This document shows, piece by piece, positions 43,130 through 43,577 of a DNA stretch of 43,577 bases (the stretch's first letter is position 1; each line of letters opens with the position of its first letter). Made by a program: the position numbers and the translations under genes. The stretch is taken from NCBI GenBank assembly GCA_016802295.1, contig JAESIW010000137.1, positions 6,520,656 through 6,564,232 on the forward strand, read 5' to 3'. The notes beneath the pieces were generated by a model. That model saw only the letters and a list, made by a program, of their open reading frames with translations. It was not told the DNA's origin and did no database searches. Origin of the DNA: Brachionus rotundiformis (taxonomy: Eukaryota > Rotifera > Eurotatoria > Ploima > Brachionidae).

Positions 43130-43577
43130 CCTAATATCACAGATGGAGAGCCAAATGAGGGAAAAGACCGAGAAACTAAAACGCAACACTGGATATGTTG
43201 GCCTAGAGATAAACACCCGAAAAACAGAAGTTATGTGCATAAACAAAAAACTCAATGCATCAATTTCAAAAATCTTAAATGCGTCGACAGCTTTACATAC
43301 CTAGGAAGCGTGATTAGCAAAAATGCTGGCTCCGGAGAAGACATTCGAAACAGATTAAACAAGGCCAGAAGTGGAAATCGTCACTCCTTCGACTGAGGAC
43401 TAAATTACATCTTTATATGGTCAAATCTGTATTGCTGTATGGATCTAAATGCTGGAGAATGACTGACAGTGATTTTCAAAAGATCGAAGTATTCCATAAC
43501 AATTGCCCACGAAAAATTTTAAGAATTTTCTATCCGAAAGTTATTACAAATGAGGAGCTGTTCAACAGATCAAGGTC
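43130..43577 (+). mobile_element. Decayed LINE reverse transcriptase, cut by the window edge
   Basis: Across frameshifts the plus strand reads SQMREKTEKLKRNTGYVGLE, INTRKTEVMCINKK, then FTYLGSVISKNAGSGEDI, VKSVLLYGSKCWRMTDSDF and CPRKILRIFYP...NEELFNRS. This is the post-catalytic and thumb region of LINE reverse transcriptases ('iN..KTk.m', 'YLGS.is..gg...di..Ri', 'kt.l.YG.E.W'). Several frame changes and stops show that it is dead. The relics at 6893-7130, 8165-8345 and 24060-24530 belong to the same general type. It continues beyond 43577. Confidence 0.8.

Noticed and set aside
1..43577. CRISPR arrays, bacterial operons, ribosome binding sites, tRNA or rRNA genes
   Set aside because: The window is animal nuclear DNA with spliceosomal introns; no regularly spaced repeats and no tRNA-like or rRNA-like segments were seen by eye. 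A covariance-model scan for tRNAs would be decisive.

Overview
The window is nuclear DNA from an animal. Genes are split by spliceosomal introns (GT...AG, mostly 44-53 bp, a few of 1.8-1.9 kb), intergenic DNA is extremely AT-rich, and several coding exons are strikingly GC-richer than their surroundings. The gene set (TANC scaffold, CARD caspase, GCLM, ATAD3, TIM10, PRPF6) is metazoan. AT-rich intergenic DNA, tiny introns and many broken non-LTR retrotransposons would fit a monogonont rotifer (Brachionus-like), but this is a guess from general character and not from a diagnostic gene.

Layout. 1-6622 (minus): two exons of a TANC/rolling-pebbles scaffold; the TPR-coding exons should lie beyond the left edge. 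6.9-13.3 kb: gene-poor, with retrotransposon remnants, a 1.4-kb DNA transposon and an inverted repeat. 13.9-16.2 kb (minus): a complete six-exon GCLM gene and a small two-EF-hand protein. 17.1-18.4 kb: a decayed LINE interrupted by a short retroposon with a 52-bp duplication. 18.7-19.8 kb (minus): an uncharacterised EF-hand protein rebuilt across a 44-bp intron. 20.2-21.8 kb: an inverted second copy of the 1.4-kb transposon, carrying a nested 557-bp element with an OTU-like protease fragment. 22.5-26.4 kb (minus): a complete three-exon CARD caspase with an unusually long inter-subunit linker and a near-perfect palindrome beside the catalytic-cysteine exon. 26.4-31.1 kb: gene-poor. 31.2-32.3 kb (minus): an unrecognised multi-pass membrane protein, whose broken paralogue lies at 38.6-39.0 kb on the other strand. 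33.6-35.0 kb: another inverted-repeat transposon. 35.3-37.0 kb (minus): intronless ATAD3. 39.6-42.9 kb (plus): TIMM10 and PRPF6 only 154 bp apart, a possible co-transcribed pair. The right edge cuts a decayed reverse transcriptase.

The genes do not form one pathway. They cover mitochondrial biogenesis and organisation (TIMM10, ATAD3), splicing (PRPF6), glutathione synthesis (GCLM), cell death or proteolytic signalling (caspase), and scaffolding (TANC). The most unusual features are the caspase architecture with its intronic palindrome, the OTU-bearing nested element, the family of sub-terminally repetitive transposons, and the duplicated novel membrane protein. All intron models are manual and phase-checked; no alignment or RNA evidence was available.
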